NCBI GenBank assembly: GCA_951812805.1
Contig: CATOSZ010000014.1
Coordinates: forward strand, 85,367-149,366
Direction of reading: 5' to 3'
From: an uncultured Alphaproteobacteria bacterium
GTDB lineage: Bacteria; Pseudomonadota; Alphaproteobacteria; GCA-2731375
DNA: 64,000 nt
Shown: one piece after another, positions 27,429 to 36,951 of the stretch
Numbering within the stretch: the stretch's first letter is position 1
Layout: each line of letters starts with the position of its first letter
Notes under the pieces: model-generated
Told to the model about the DNA's origin: nothing
Databases searched by the model: none
What the model saw: only the letters and a program-made list of their open reading frames with translations
Translations under genes and position numbers: made by a program

Positions 27429-28637
27429 CAGGGCAATCGCATTTCAGAATTTGCCGAGGAGTGACAGGAGATAGTCGTTGTTCCAAGCGGCGATTTTGAA
27501 CTTGGCGCGCAGCGAGTCTTTTCGTGGATCCTTTCGCATGACATTGAGCGCCATGTGGCGCAGGACGGCGAGATTGTGCGGTCCATTGTCCTTGCGGGTT
27601 CTGTCTTGGTCTTCGTTCATTTGGACATCGAGGCACCAGTGCAGGCGGTTTTCGACCCCCCAGTGCGCCCGGGCAACGGGATTGAAGCGCTCGGCGTCGA
27701 GCGGCTGGCTGAGCAGGTAGTAGGCGGTTTCGCTCGACGTCTTCTCCGCGCACTCGCGGGTCCGGGTGACTTTGGCGACCGCCTTCAGGCCCGGCCAATG
27801 ATGGCGCTCTTGCAGCCACTCGACGTGGCTGGAGACGAGAGCGGCACGGGTCTCGATGCGGCCATGATCGCCATCGACCGTGGTGTCGGTGGTGGTCGCT
27901 TCGGCTTTCGGATCGTCGAGGAAGGTTCTCACGTCGTCATGCAGCGTGCCTTGATTGCCCTTCAACGCCAGGGCGTAGTCACCCCCCTGCTCGATAATCT
28001 GGCTGGCGATGGCGCGCTGGCAATTGAGGGCGTCCACGGTCACGATCGTCCCCTCGAGGCTCAATAGTTTCAACAGCTTCGGCACGGCGGTGATCTCGTT
28101 GGACTTGGCGTCGGTGGCGACTTGCCCCAACACCAGCCGCTGATCACAGCCCCAGGCCGAGACCATATGCAGCGCCGACGTGCCGCTCGCCTTGTCGTAG
28201 GATCGCCGCACCACCTTGCCGTCGATCGCAATGACCCCTTGGCAGGTCTCGGAAAAGCGCGCCATGAAGCGCTGGAAGCAGGCGCCGAACGCCTCCGGAT
28301 CCAGCAACCGGAACACCCGGCTGAAGGTGTCGTGGCTCGGCACGCCATGTTCGAGTACGAGAAATTCCCGCAGGAACGCCTCCTTTTCACGCGCGAAGAT
28401 CGCCATGTCGACCGCCGTCTGACCGCCCGAGAGGACCGTGCACAGGGCGATCGTCAAGATCTCCAGCAGATCGTGACGCCCGGCATTGCCAGTCCGCGGA
28501 TCCTCGAGACCCTCAAAGCACTCCAGAAAGCCTTCCATCGCAACCTCCACCCGTGAAAAGACCGGGTAGAATCGATTCGCGCCAATACCTCAAGATCAAA
28601 CACGCACGTCAAGGCAATTCCAAATGCGATTCCCCTG
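27429..28637 (-). mobile_element. ISAs1-family insertion sequence, 1.2 kb, complete
   Basis: The element is bounded by imperfect inverted repeats CAGGGCAATCGCATTT (27429-27444) and CAGGGGAATCGCATTT on the opposite strand (28622-28637), and by a direct repeat of its target. It holds one intact transposase gene. It has inserted in the intergenic region of a divergent SDR/LysR pair, just outside the SDR ribosome-binding site. Confidence 0.9.
27444..28550 (-). CDS. ISAs1-family transposase
   Basis: The 368-residue transposase has the N-terminal FECFEGLEDPRTGNAGRHDL-like segment (as FLECFEGLEDPR), the DDE domain with IAIDGKVVRRSYD and VTVDALNCQ, and the C-terminal AHWGVENRLHWCLDVQMNED motif of the ISAs1/H-repeat family. 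The frame is intact and the length is typical (360-380), so the element may be active. Translation may start at the second ATG (28538). Confidence 0.95.
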   Translation of the reverse strand: MEVAMEGFLECFEGLEDPRTGNAGRHDLLEILTIALCTVLSGGQTAVDMAIFAREKEAFLREFLVLEHGVPSHDTFSRVFRLLDPEAFGACFQRFMARFSETCQGVIAIDGKVVRRSYDKASGTSALHMVSAWGCDQRLVLGQVATDAKSNEITAVPKLLKLLSLEGTIVTVDALNCQRAIASQIIEQGGDYALALKGNQGTLHDDVRTFLDDPKAEATTTDTTVDGDHGRIETRAALVSSHVEWLQERHHWPGLKAVAKVTRTRECAEKTSSETAYYLLSQPLDAERFNPVARAHWGVENRLHWCLDVQMNEDQDRTRKDNGPHNLAVLRHMALNVMRKDPRKDSLRAKFKIAAWNNDYLLSLLGKF

Positions 28638-28644
28638 TCCTTTG
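28638..28644. repeat. Target-site duplication, right copy (ISAs1-family)
   Basis: TCCTTTG matches 27422-27428. This copy preserves the displaced Shine-Dalgarno sequence of the SDR gene on the LysR side of the element. Confidence 0.8.
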
Positions 28645-28734
28645 TGTCGACTGTCAGCCGTGGATATAATACCTTGTAATTCGATAAAAATGGGATGATA
28701 TGGGCTTCAGAATTCGGTAAACGGATATAATTGG
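28645..28734. promoter_or_regulatory. Remaining SDR/LysR intergenic region
   Basis: These 90 bases are what is left of the divergent regulatory region between the SDR and LysR genes once the ISAs1 element is removed. They contain two TATAAT boxes on the + strand (near 28664 and 28722). LysR-type regulators normally bind such regions to control the divergent gene, so the operator probably lies here; I cannot define it. Confidence 0.4.
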
Positions 28735-28899
28735 ATGGACACGGACAGTGTACGGCTCTTCGTCCTAGCGGCGGAGAAGTCGAATATCAGTGCCGCCGGA
28801 CGAGCGCTCGGCATGGCGCCGGCGGTGGCGAGCGCCCGGCTGGCCAAGCTGGAGGGCGCGCTGGGGGCGGATCTTCTGCACCGCACCACCCGGAAGGTG

Positions 28900-28906
28900 G
28901 CCTTGT
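28900..28906. repeat. Target-site duplication, left copy (IS21-family element 1)
   Basis: GCCTTGT is present here and at 31532-31538, directly outside the two ends of the element. Confidence 0.9.
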
Positions 28907-29011
28907 TGCGGATTTCGGTAGTTCCGGACGGCGGTTTCAGTAAGTCCTGGCCACCGATTTCATAAAGTCCCGGCCGGTTCCGGGAGTTTGGCTTCGGGTG
29001 CCTTGTTGCCG

Positions 29012-29788
29012 TCAGTCGGGATTGTTTTCCGTTGTGGTTGGCTGGGTCAAGTCGGTCGTCGATTTCTTCTTTCGCATGCTGTCGCCTTTCAAGCCGATGC
29101 GGTGGGCGTTGTGGATGACGCGGTCGAGGATGGCGTCGGCGATGGTGGCCTCGCCGATCAGGTCGTGCCAGGCGGTCACGGGGATCTGCGCGGTGATGAG
29201 GGTTGAGCGTCGGTGGTATCGTTCCTCGCAGATTTCCAGGAGATCGAGGCGCTGGCGGTCGGTCAGGCCATGGGTTCCCCAGTCGTCGAGGACGAGCAGC
29301 TGGACCCGGGCGAGGCGGTCGATCAGGCGGGGCAGCCGGCCGTCGAGGCGGGCCATGGCGAGGTCCTCGAAGAGCCTGGGCATGCGGACGTAGAGGACGG
29401 AATGATCGAGCCTGGCGGCCTGATGGGCGATGGCACAGGCGAGCCATGTCTTGCCGGTTCCGGTCTGGCCGGTGACGATGAGGTTCTCGTGTGCCTTGAG
29501 CCAGACGCCCTGGGCGAGAGAGAGGACGGCGCGGCGGTCGAGGCCTCGTTCGGCGGCGAAGTCGATGTCCTCGATGCAGGCCTCGGGGAAGCGTAGCCTG
29601 GCCTGTCTGAGGCGGTTGGCGAGGCGCTTGTCGGCGCGGGTGGCGGCCTCGCGGTCGAGCATGAGGGCGAGCCAGTCCTCGCGGTTCAATTCCGATGATT
29701 GGCCTCGCTCGGCCATGTCGCGGTAAGCCTCTGCCATGCCCTTGAAGCCGAGGGCCTGCATCTGGTCGAGGGTCGGGTGTGTCAGCAT
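29012..29788 (-). CDS. istB: IstB-type AAA+ helper ATPase of IS21-family element 1
   Basis: The 258-residue ATPase has Walker A GQTGTGKTW and Walker B LLVLDDWG, and begins MLTHPTLDQMQALGFKGMAE. IstB proteins resemble DnaC and MuB and stimulate transposition by IstA. The ATG at 29788 follows AGGAGAAGACACCTC. It starts 17 bases after the istA stop, the normal istA-istB arrangement. The protein appears intact. Confidence 0.95.
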   Translation of the reverse strand: MLTHPTLDQMQALGFKGMAEAYRDMAERGQSSELNREDWLALMLDREAATRADKRLANRLRQARLRFPEACIEDIDFAAERGLDRRAVLSLAQGVWLKAHENLIVTGQTGTGKTWLACAIAHQAARLDHSVLYVRMPRLFEDLAMARLDGRLPRLIDRLARVQLLVLDDWGTHGLTDRQRLDLLEICEERYHRRSTLITAQIPVTAWHDLIGEATIADAILDRVIHNAHRIGLKGDSMRKKKSTTDLTQPTTTENNPD

Positions 29789-29805
29789 GAGGTGTCTTCT
29801 CCTGG

Positions 29806-31359
29806 TTATCGGTAGTAGCCGGGGCCGCGGATGTTGGTGTGTGGCGGCAGCGGCAGAAGCGGTTCGCGCTCGGGGCGTGTGCGATCGAGGCCGGACTTGA
29901 GGATGGCGGCGAGCGATGAGTAGCTGGTCGTGTTGATGGTGAGCGCGCGTGCGCAGGCGGCCTCGACGCGTTCCGGTTCGTATCGGCGGGCGAGCGACAA
30001 GACGCCCATGGCGCTGCGATAGCCTTGCTCGGGATGGGGCCGATCGCGGATCATCCGCTCGACCAGGAGGGCGGCGTTGGGGCCGATGCGGCTGGCCTGG
30101 TCGATCAGGCTTTGTGGCGTTCGCTCGGCATAGCGCTGGTGCGCCTTGGGCATGTGGGCCGGGATCGTGGCATGGCCGCCATGCGGTGAGCGGCGGAGAT
30201 GGCTGGCGACGCGCTTGTGGTTGTGGAAGATCTCGACCGTGCGGTGAGTGAGCCGGACTTGGACCTTGCGGCCGATCAGGCCGTGCGGCACGGAGTAGAA
30301 GCTGCGCTCGACGTCGACGTGATAGTCGGAATGGACCTTGGCGGTCTTCCATTCGGCATATTCGAAGGGCGTCGTCGGCAGGGGTGCCAGGGCCTCGCGC
30401 TCGATGGCCTCGAACATCTGGCGCCGGCTCTTTCCAAGGTTGCGCATGGGCCGCTCGTTGAGCTCCTCGAGGAGGTCGCGGATCGCCCGGTTGAGCTGGT
30501 CGAGGGAGAAGAAGCGCGTATTGCGCAGTCTTGCCAGGATCCAGCGCTCGACGACCTGGACGGCGACTTCGACCTTGGCCTTGTCGCGCGGCTTGCGGAC
30601 CCGGGTCGGCAGGACGGTGGTGTCGTAGTGCTCGGCGAGCGCGGCGAAGGTCGGGTTGAGGGTCGGCTCGAACCAGAGCGGCTTGGCGACGCCGGCCTTG
30701 AGGTTATCGCAGACGATGCTCTTGGGCACGCCGCCGAAGTAGGCGAGCGCCCGGCATTGTCCGGCGACCCAGTCGGGCAGGCGCTGGGTCAGGCTGGCGG
30801 TGGCGAAGGTGAGCGAGGAAGCGCCCAGCACGGCGACGAAGATCTGCGCGTCGTGCACCTCGCCGGTCTCGGGGTCGACGATGTCCACCGTCTGGCCGGC
30901 ATAATCGGTCTGCATGACCGCACCGGCCTCGTGGCGGTTGCGCCAGGTGGCGCCGGTGCGCCGCTTGAACGCCGTGAAGGCTTCGCAGAACCAGGTGTAG
31001 CCGTAGCCATCGGGATGTGAGGCGCGGTATTCCTGCCAGAGCAGGGTCAGCGTCACCCCCTTGCGCTTCAGCTCGGCCGCGACCGTCGGCCAGTGCGGCT
31101 CGCACCTGTCGCGCGGGGGCCGGCCCATGCGGCGGAACAGCGTCTCTTGCAGGACCGCGTCGTCCTCGTATTCCGCCGGCAGCGGCCAGGCGGTAAGGCC
31201 GACCTCGCGGGCCCGCAGCAAATAGGTCGACACTGTCGTCTTGGAGACCTTCAGCCGTTCCGCCACCTCTCGCGCCGAGAGGCCTTGGTCATGCGTCAGC
31301 CGCAGGATCGTTCGTGCATCTCTCACCGTCGTTCGTCTCGTCTGCTTCCGTCTGGGCAT
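29806..31359 (-). CDS. istA: IstA-type transposase of IS21-family element 1
   Basis: The 517-residue transposase starts at ATG 31359 (MPRRKQTRRTTVRDA); an ATG five codons earlier is also possible. It has an N-terminal helix-turn-helix (LSAREVAERLKVSKTTVSTY), a DDE catalytic core with aspartates in MQTDYAGQTV and IVCDNLKAG and the glutamate in KAKVEVAVQVVE, and the C-terminal beta-barrel region. The gene is intact. The sequence is of the IS408/IS1162 branch type. Confidence 0.95.
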   Translation of the reverse strand: MPRRKQTRRTTVRDARTILRLTHDQGLSAREVAERLKVSKTTVSTYLLRAREVGLTAWPLPAEYEDDAVLQETLFRRMGRPPRDRCEPHWPTVAAELKRKGVTLTLLWQEYRASHPDGYGYTWFCEAFTAFKRRTGATWRNRHEAGAVMQTDYAGQTVDIVDPETGEVHDAQIFVAVLGASSLTFATASLTQRLPDWVAGQCRALAYFGGVPKSIVCDNLKAGVAKPLWFEPTLNPTFAALAEHYDTTVLPTRVRKPRDKAKVEVAVQVVERWILARLRNTRFFSLDQLNRAIRDLLEELNERPMRNLGKSRRQMFEAIEREALAPLPTTPFEYAEWKTAKVHSDYHVDVERSFYSVPHGLIGRKVQVRLTHRTVEIFHNHKRVASHLRRSPHGGHATIPAHMPKAHQRYAERTPQSLIDQASRIGPNAALLVERMIRDRPHPEQGYRSAMGVLSLARRYEPERVEAACARALTINTTSYSSLAAILKSGLDRTRPEREPLLPLPPHTNIRGPGYYR

Positions 31360-31531
31360 GTCCCCTCCCGGCAAAAGCCAAGAGGTAGACGCCGAGACGG
31401 CGCACCCGAAAGCTGAACTCAGATCGCCCCGTGATGCTGTCCGGGACTTTCCGGAATCACTGGCCGCGACTTACTGAAATCTCTGGCCAGGACTTTCCGT
31501 AATCGGTGTCCGGGACTTTCCGAAACGCGCA

Positions 31532-31538
31532 GCCTTGT
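31532..31538. repeat. Target-site duplication, right copy (IS21-family element 1)
   Basis: GCCTTGT matches 28900-28906. The LysR coding frame resumes with the next base. Confidence 0.9.
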
Positions 31539-32282
31539 CGCGGGAGGGGGCGGAATTTCTGCCCTATGCCCGCGAGATGTTGCTGCAGGAACAGGCGGCG
31601 CGGGCGGCTCTGGGGCTCGAAAGCCCGATGGTGACCGGTACGCTACGGTTTGCCGCGCCGAGTAGTTTTGCCCAATGCTACATCGCCCCGCTCGTCCCTG
31701 AGTTTCTTGGACGGCATCCGGGCCTTGGTCTCGACCTGCGGCTCAGCGACACGCCGTTCGATCCGATCGAGGGCAGTTTCGATCTCGCGCTGCGCAGTGC
31801 CGTCCTGGCCGACAGCAGCCTCAAGGCCCGGAAACTCGCCGACGACGAACGTATCCTTTGCGCCTCGCCCGACTACGTCGCGCGCAACGGCATGCCGGCG
31901 CATCCGCGCGAGTTGCCGACACACGAGCTGATCGCCTTCCGGAACCAAGCACCGCGGCAGCTGACGGGCCCGGACGGCGCCGTGGCCCGGTTCGATCCCG
32001 GCGGTGCGGGATGTCGCCTGGTCGTCGACGACGGCGCGAGCCAGAAGATCGCGACGATGGCCGGCGCCGGGATCTCGATGAACTCGCTTTGGAGCGTTCA
32101 TCGCGAAATCGCCGAGGGCACGCTCGTCCAGGTATTGCCGGGCTACGAGGTCGAGGACGATGTCGCCCTATGGCTGGTCTATCCGCAATCGAACGTGCTG
32201 ACCGCGAAGGTTAGAACCTTCATCGACTACCTGCTGGAAGAGATCGGCAAGGCGCCGCCCTGGCGCGCCGCATGATCGCTGG

Positions 32283-33062
32283 TTAGCTGCTACCTTGCGG
32301 ATCGGCGAGGGCGAAGCCGCCGCCCGAGATGTCGAGCAGGGCGCCGGTGATGAAGGAAGCCGCGTCCGACAGCAGGTAGAGGATCGGGTCGGCGACCTCG
32401 TCGACCTCGGCGATGCGCTTCATCGGGATGGTGCCGGCCATCGCGGCGTCGAGGCGGGCGTCGGCGGCGACGTTGGCGATCATGTCCGTGTAGGTCATGC
32501 CCGGGCGCACGGCGTTGACCCGGATGCCCTCGTCCGCGACCTCCTTGGCGAGGCCGATGGTATAGGCGTCGACGGCGCCCTTGGTGGTGCCGTAATGGCT
32601 CTTGCCCGGCCGCCCGCCGATGGTCGCCGCCATGGAGGAGACGTTGACGATGGTGCCGCCCGCCCCGCCGTGCGCGGTGGACATACGGCGTACCGCCTCG
32701 CGGCAACACAGCATGGTGCCGACGACGTTGGTCGCCATCATCGCCGTCAGCTCCGCCCCGTCGAAATCACGGGTCAGGCGATGGTCGCCATGGATGCCGG
32801 CGCTGTTGACCAGCGCCGTCGGTGGGCCGAGGGCCGCGTCGACGGCGGCGAACATGGCGACGATGTCCGCCTCGCGCCCGACGTCGGCGGCGATTCCCAT
32901 CGCCCGGCCGCCGGCCGCCTCGATCTCCGCGACCAGCGCGTCGGCCGTATCGCTTCGGCTCCGGTAGTTGACCGCGACGGCAAAGCCACGGGCCGCGGCG
33001 CCGCGCGCGACGGCGGCGCCGATGCCGCGCCCGCCGCCGGTGATCAGCAGAACGCCGCTCAT
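32283..33062 (-). CDS. Short-chain dehydrogenase/reductase in an antiporter-NUDIX operon
   Basis: The 259-residue SDR has ITGGGRGIGAA, NSAG in place of the common NNAG, and SSMAA ... YGTTKGA as catalytic residues. C-terminal ISGGGFAL is typical of FabG-like enzymes. Its ATG overlaps the TGA of the NUDIX gene (ATGA), making it the last of four genes translated as one unit (35458 to 32283). The substrate is unknown. It converges with the end of the broken LysR gene. Confidence 0.9.
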   Translation of the reverse strand: MSGVLLITGGGRGIGAAVARGAAARGFAVAVNYRSRSDTADALVAEIEAAGGRAMGIAADVGREADIVAMFAAVDAALGPPTALVNSAGIHGDHRLTRDFDGAELTAMMATNVVGTMLCCREAVRRMSTAHGGAGGTIVNVSSMAATIGGRPGKSHYGTTKGAVDAYTIGLAKEVADEGIRVNAVRPGMTYTDMIANVAADARLDAAMAGTIPMKRIAEVDEVADPILYLLSDAASFITGALLDISGGGFALADPQGSS

Positions 33063-33683
33063 TCGCTCGATCCCTCGATGCCGGCGGCGGCGCGCAGGGC
33101 CATGCGGTTCAGCGCCAGCCATTGCAGTGCCAGGATCGCGGGGCCGGAGCTGATCCGCCCGTCCTCGATCGCCGCCATCGCCTGATCGAAACCCAACACC
33201 AGGACGCGGATATCCTCGCCCTCCACCGCCAGGCCGTGCAGGCCACCCGCGGCGCCGGCATCGATCTCGGCGTGATAGAGGGTGATGGTCTCCGTCATGA
33301 TGCCGGGGGAGGTGTAGTGGGTGTAGATCTCCCGCACATCGGCGAGGTCGAGCCCGGCCTCCTCCTTCGCCTCGCGCCGGGCGACGTCGGCGGGATCCTC
33401 GCCTTCTTCGACGATGCCGGCGATGACTTCCAGCAGCCAGGGCGCCGCATCGCCCCGGGCCAGCGCACCGATGCGCAATTGCTCGATCATCACCACTTCG
33501 TCCCGCCGCGGATCGTAGGGAATGACGGTGACCGCGTGGCCGCGTTCGATCACCTCGCGGGTGAGCTCGGCACTGGTGCCGCCGGCGTAAAGGGGATGGC
33601 GCAGGCGCAGCCGCCGAACCCGGGAAAAGCCCTGATAGACCACCTCCCGGTCGAGGATCTCGATGGCGCCCGCGTCCATGGGC

Positions 33684-33697
<14 letters not shown>
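33059..33697 (-). CDS. NUDIX hydrolase, ADP-ribose pyrophosphatase type
   Basis: The 212-residue protein has an exact NUDIX box spanning GIVEEGEDP and REAKEEAGLDL, preceded by WLLEVIAG, and the ADP-ribose pyrophosphatase-like layout of NudF/TrgB (SRVRRLRLRHPLYAGGTS N-terminal sheet, YTSPGIMTETITLY after the box). It would hydrolyse ADP-ribose or related nucleoside-diphosphate sugars to AMP and sugar phosphate. It overlaps the antiporter gene by 14 bases and the SDR gene by four. The length matches the family. Confidence 0.92.
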
Positions 33698-34963
<1,266 letters not shown>

Positions 34964-34967
<4 letters not shown>

Positions 34968-35458
34968 CCGACGACGCTCCCGCCCGCGGCCACGTCGAGG
35001 CGCCGCCAGCGCCCGTCCAGCGCCGCCGGCCGCACAGCCGTGGCCGCACCCTTCATCCAGCGTCGCGCGCGGGCGAGCTGGGCGGGGCGTTGCTCGCGCT
35101 GCCAGTCGGCGTAACGCCACGCCGTGCCGTCGTCGAGCAGGGGCGTGCGCGGCAGGCAGGTGCGGGCCAGCACGCCGCCGCCGCCGGGCCGGCGGACCAA
35201 CAGGTTTACCAGGCGATATTCAGGCCCCTCATAGAAGGCGATCCGGGCCGCGTCGTGTGCGTCCAGCCCGTCGGCGAGCAACCCCTCGACCCGCCCGCCG
35301 GGGCAGGCGACGAGGCAGGGGTAGCTTTCGCCCGCCACGCGGCGGGTCGCATGGCCGTCGAGCCGGGCGGGGCCGAGCCGGCGTGGTGGTGGCCGGTGGC
35401 CGAGCACGGCTGCCAGCAATTCCGGGTCCCGGAGTGTCCCATAGAAGAAGAACCGCAT
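34964..35458 (-). CDS. Gamma-glutamylcyclotransferase-like (AIG2 family) protein
   Basis: The 164-residue protein begins MRFFFYGTLRDPELL, the substrate-binding YGTL loop of the AIG2/GGCT fold, and has the expected acidic residue in AFYEGPEYRLV. The family cleaves gamma-glutamyl amines or peptides with release of 5-oxoproline, but many bacterial members are untested. It is the first gene of the operon with the antiporter, NUDIX and SDR genes and is divergent from the DUF4864 gene 79 bases away. Confidence 0.85.
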
Positions 35459-35537
35459 CGCCGCGCCGTGCCCTCGCTCTCGCCTGCCGCCTGTCGTAGC
35501 ATAGGGCCCCGCCAAGCGCGATGGGGAGACGGCCGCC

Positions 35538-35966
35538 ATGGCCTTGCGCATCATTCCTTATGTCATGTTCCTGCTGGCCGTCGTCGTCACGCCGGCCCGC
35601 GCGCTGGAATTGCCGGACGGTGCGGCCGGTGCCATCCGGCAGGTCATCGAAGCGCAGATCACCGCCTTCCAGGCCGACGACGGTGCGGCCGCCTTCGCGC
35701 AAGCCTCGCCGACGATCCGCGGCATCTTCGGCGATGTCGACACCTTCATGACCATGGTCAAGCAGGGCTACCGGCCGGTCTACCGGCCCCGCTCGTTCAC
35801 CTTCCGCGACCTGGTCGAATGGCGCGGCCAACCGACCCAGGAGGTCGTCGTGGTCGGCCCGGACGGGCAGGTGGTCCTGGCGCTCTATTCCATGCAGCAA
35901 CAGGACGACGGCCGCTGGCTGATCAACGGCTGCGCGCTCGTCCAACTGCCGGACGGCGCGGCCTGA
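35538..35966 (+). CDS. DUF4864 exported protein
   Basis: The 142-residue protein has a signal peptide (MALRIIPYVMFLLAVVVTPARA) and the DUF4864 pattern: IRQVIEAQITAFQADDGAAAFA, SPTIRGIFG, and YSMQQQDDGRWLINGCAL near the end. The family has an NTF2-like fold and is common in alphaproteobacteria; its role is unknown. GGGGAG lies 12 bases before the ATG. It converges with the aminotransferase gene. Confidence 0.88.
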   Translation: MALRIIPYVMFLLAVVVTPARALELPDGAAGAIRQVIEAQITAFQADDGAAAFAQASPTIRGIFGDVDTFMTMVKQGYRPVYRPRSFTFRDLVEWRGQPTQEVVVVGPDGQVVLALYSMQQQDDGRWLINGCALVQLPDGAA

Positions 35967-35981
35967 CGCTCACCGTTCCCT

Positions 35982-36932
35982 TCAGGCCAGGCCGCAGTCG
36001 CGGCGCACGAGATCCTTGTAGAGGGCGCGGATGCGGTGGAAGACCGGTCCGGCCGCGCCGCTGCCGATGGCGCGGCCGTCGATCTCGACCACCGGCGTCT
36101 GGGCGCCGAAGGTGCCGGTGACGAAGGCCTCGTCGGCGCCGTAGGTGTCGACCAGGGAATAGTTGCGCTCGAACACCGGGATGCCGTCGTCCCGGCAGAC
36201 CTGGATCACTTTAGCCCGAGTGATGCCGTTCAGGCAGTAGTCGCCGGTCGAGGTCCAGACCTCGCCGCGCCGGACGATGAAGAAGTTGACCGAATTGCAG
36301 GTCGAGACGAAGCCCTGCGGGTCGAGCATCAGCCCCTCGTCGCAGCCGGCCTTGATCGCCTGGATCATCGCCAGGATGCAGTTCAGCTTGGAATGCGAGT
36401 TCAGCTTGGGGTCTTGCGTGTCGGGCAGGCCGCGGTGCTGGTGCACGGTGAACAGTTTCAGGCCGCGTTCGATCACCGCCTCGCTCGCCACCTTGAATTC
36501 CGGGATGATGACGATGGTCGGACCCCAGATGGAAAACCGCGGATCCTGGAACGGCGTCTTCTTCGGCCCGCGGGTGACCATCAGGCGGACGTGGGCGCCG
36601 TCGACCATGTCGTTGGCGGCGGTCGTCGCGTAGAGGGCGTCGGCCATTTCCGCCCTGGTGAGGCCGATGTCCAGGTCGATCGCCTTCGCGCCCTCGTACA
36701 GGCGGGCGAGATGGTCGTCGAGGAAGGCGAAGCGGCCGCCGTGCAGGCGCAGCCCCTCCCACACCCCGTCGCCCAGCATGAAGCCGCTGTCGAAGACGGA
36801 GACCTTGGCCGCGTCGCGGTGGACCAGGTCGCCGTTCAGCCAGATCTTGACGTCGGCGTTGCGCGGGTCGGCCTCGGCATCGTGCGTGGTGGCGGCGGGA
36901 AGAGCATCGGTGGTCATGTTGTCGGTGGTCAT
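35982..36932 (-). CDS. Class IV PLP aminotransferase (BCAT/D-amino-acid transaminase-like)
   Basis: The 316-residue enzyme has the fold type IV motifs: DSGFMLGDGVWEGLRLHGG near the N-terminus, the Schiff-base lysine in NSHSKLNCILAM, and CNSVNFFIV and GTFGAQTPVVEIDGR towards the end. The family includes branched-chain aminotransferases, D-alanine transaminase and aminodeoxychorismate lyase; the EGLRLHGG loop does not settle which. Its start is 20 bases after the stop of the AapM-like permease gene, so it may be co-transcribed with the amino-acid transporter and process its substrates. ATG 36932 or the one at 36917 could be used. Confidence 0.88.
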   Translation of the reverse strand: MTTDNMTTDALPAATTHDAEADPRNADVKIWLNGDLVHRDAAKVSVFDSGFMLGDGVWEGLRLHGGRFAFLDDHLARLYEGAKAIDLDIGLTRAEMADALYATTAANDMVDGAHVRLMVTRGPKKTPFQDPRFSIWGPTIVIIPEFKVASEAVIERGLKLFTVHQHRGLPDTQDPKLNSHSKLNCILAMIQAIKAGCDEGLMLDPQGFVSTCNSVNFFIVRRGEVWTSTGDYCLNGITRAKVIQVCRDDGIPVFERNYSLVDTYGADEAFVTGTFGAQTPVVEIDGRAIGSGAAGPVFHRIRALYKDLVRRDCGLA

Positions 36933-36951
36933 GGGGGGCGGGCTCCCGGGG

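Larger units (their letters stand above)
28907..31531 (-). mobile_element. IS21-family element 1, 2.6 kb, complete
   Basis: The element begins TGCGGATTTCGG and ends CCGAAACGCGCA. Each end carries several copies of a motif close to TTTCNGNAAGTCCNGGCC: three at the left (28912-28975) and four at the right (31435-31531), the multiple terminal repeats expected of IS21-type transposase binding sites. It carries intact istA and istB and a perfect 7-bp target duplication, and it lies inside a LysR gene. Confidence 0.93.
28735..32275 (+). pseudogene. LysR-family regulator gene interrupted by an IS21-family element
   Basis: Bases 28735-28906 encode the winged-helix N-terminus (MDTDSVRLFVLAAEKSNISA ... 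LHRTTRKVAL) and 31539-32275 encode the rest (SREGAEFLPYAREML and the full substrate-binding domain). Removing the element and one 7-bp duplication restores one uninterrupted 302-codon frame, so the disruption is recent and otherwise clean. The rebuilt protein is a normal-length LysR regulator. It should have controlled the divergent SDR gene at 26617-27414. The C-terminal fragment alone lacks a DNA-binding domain. Confidence 0.93.

Noticed and set aside
31535..32275. Considered as a separate short gene for a substrate-binding protein
   Set aside because: It is the C-terminal part of the interrupted LysR gene; the start codon used would be within the IS target duplication.
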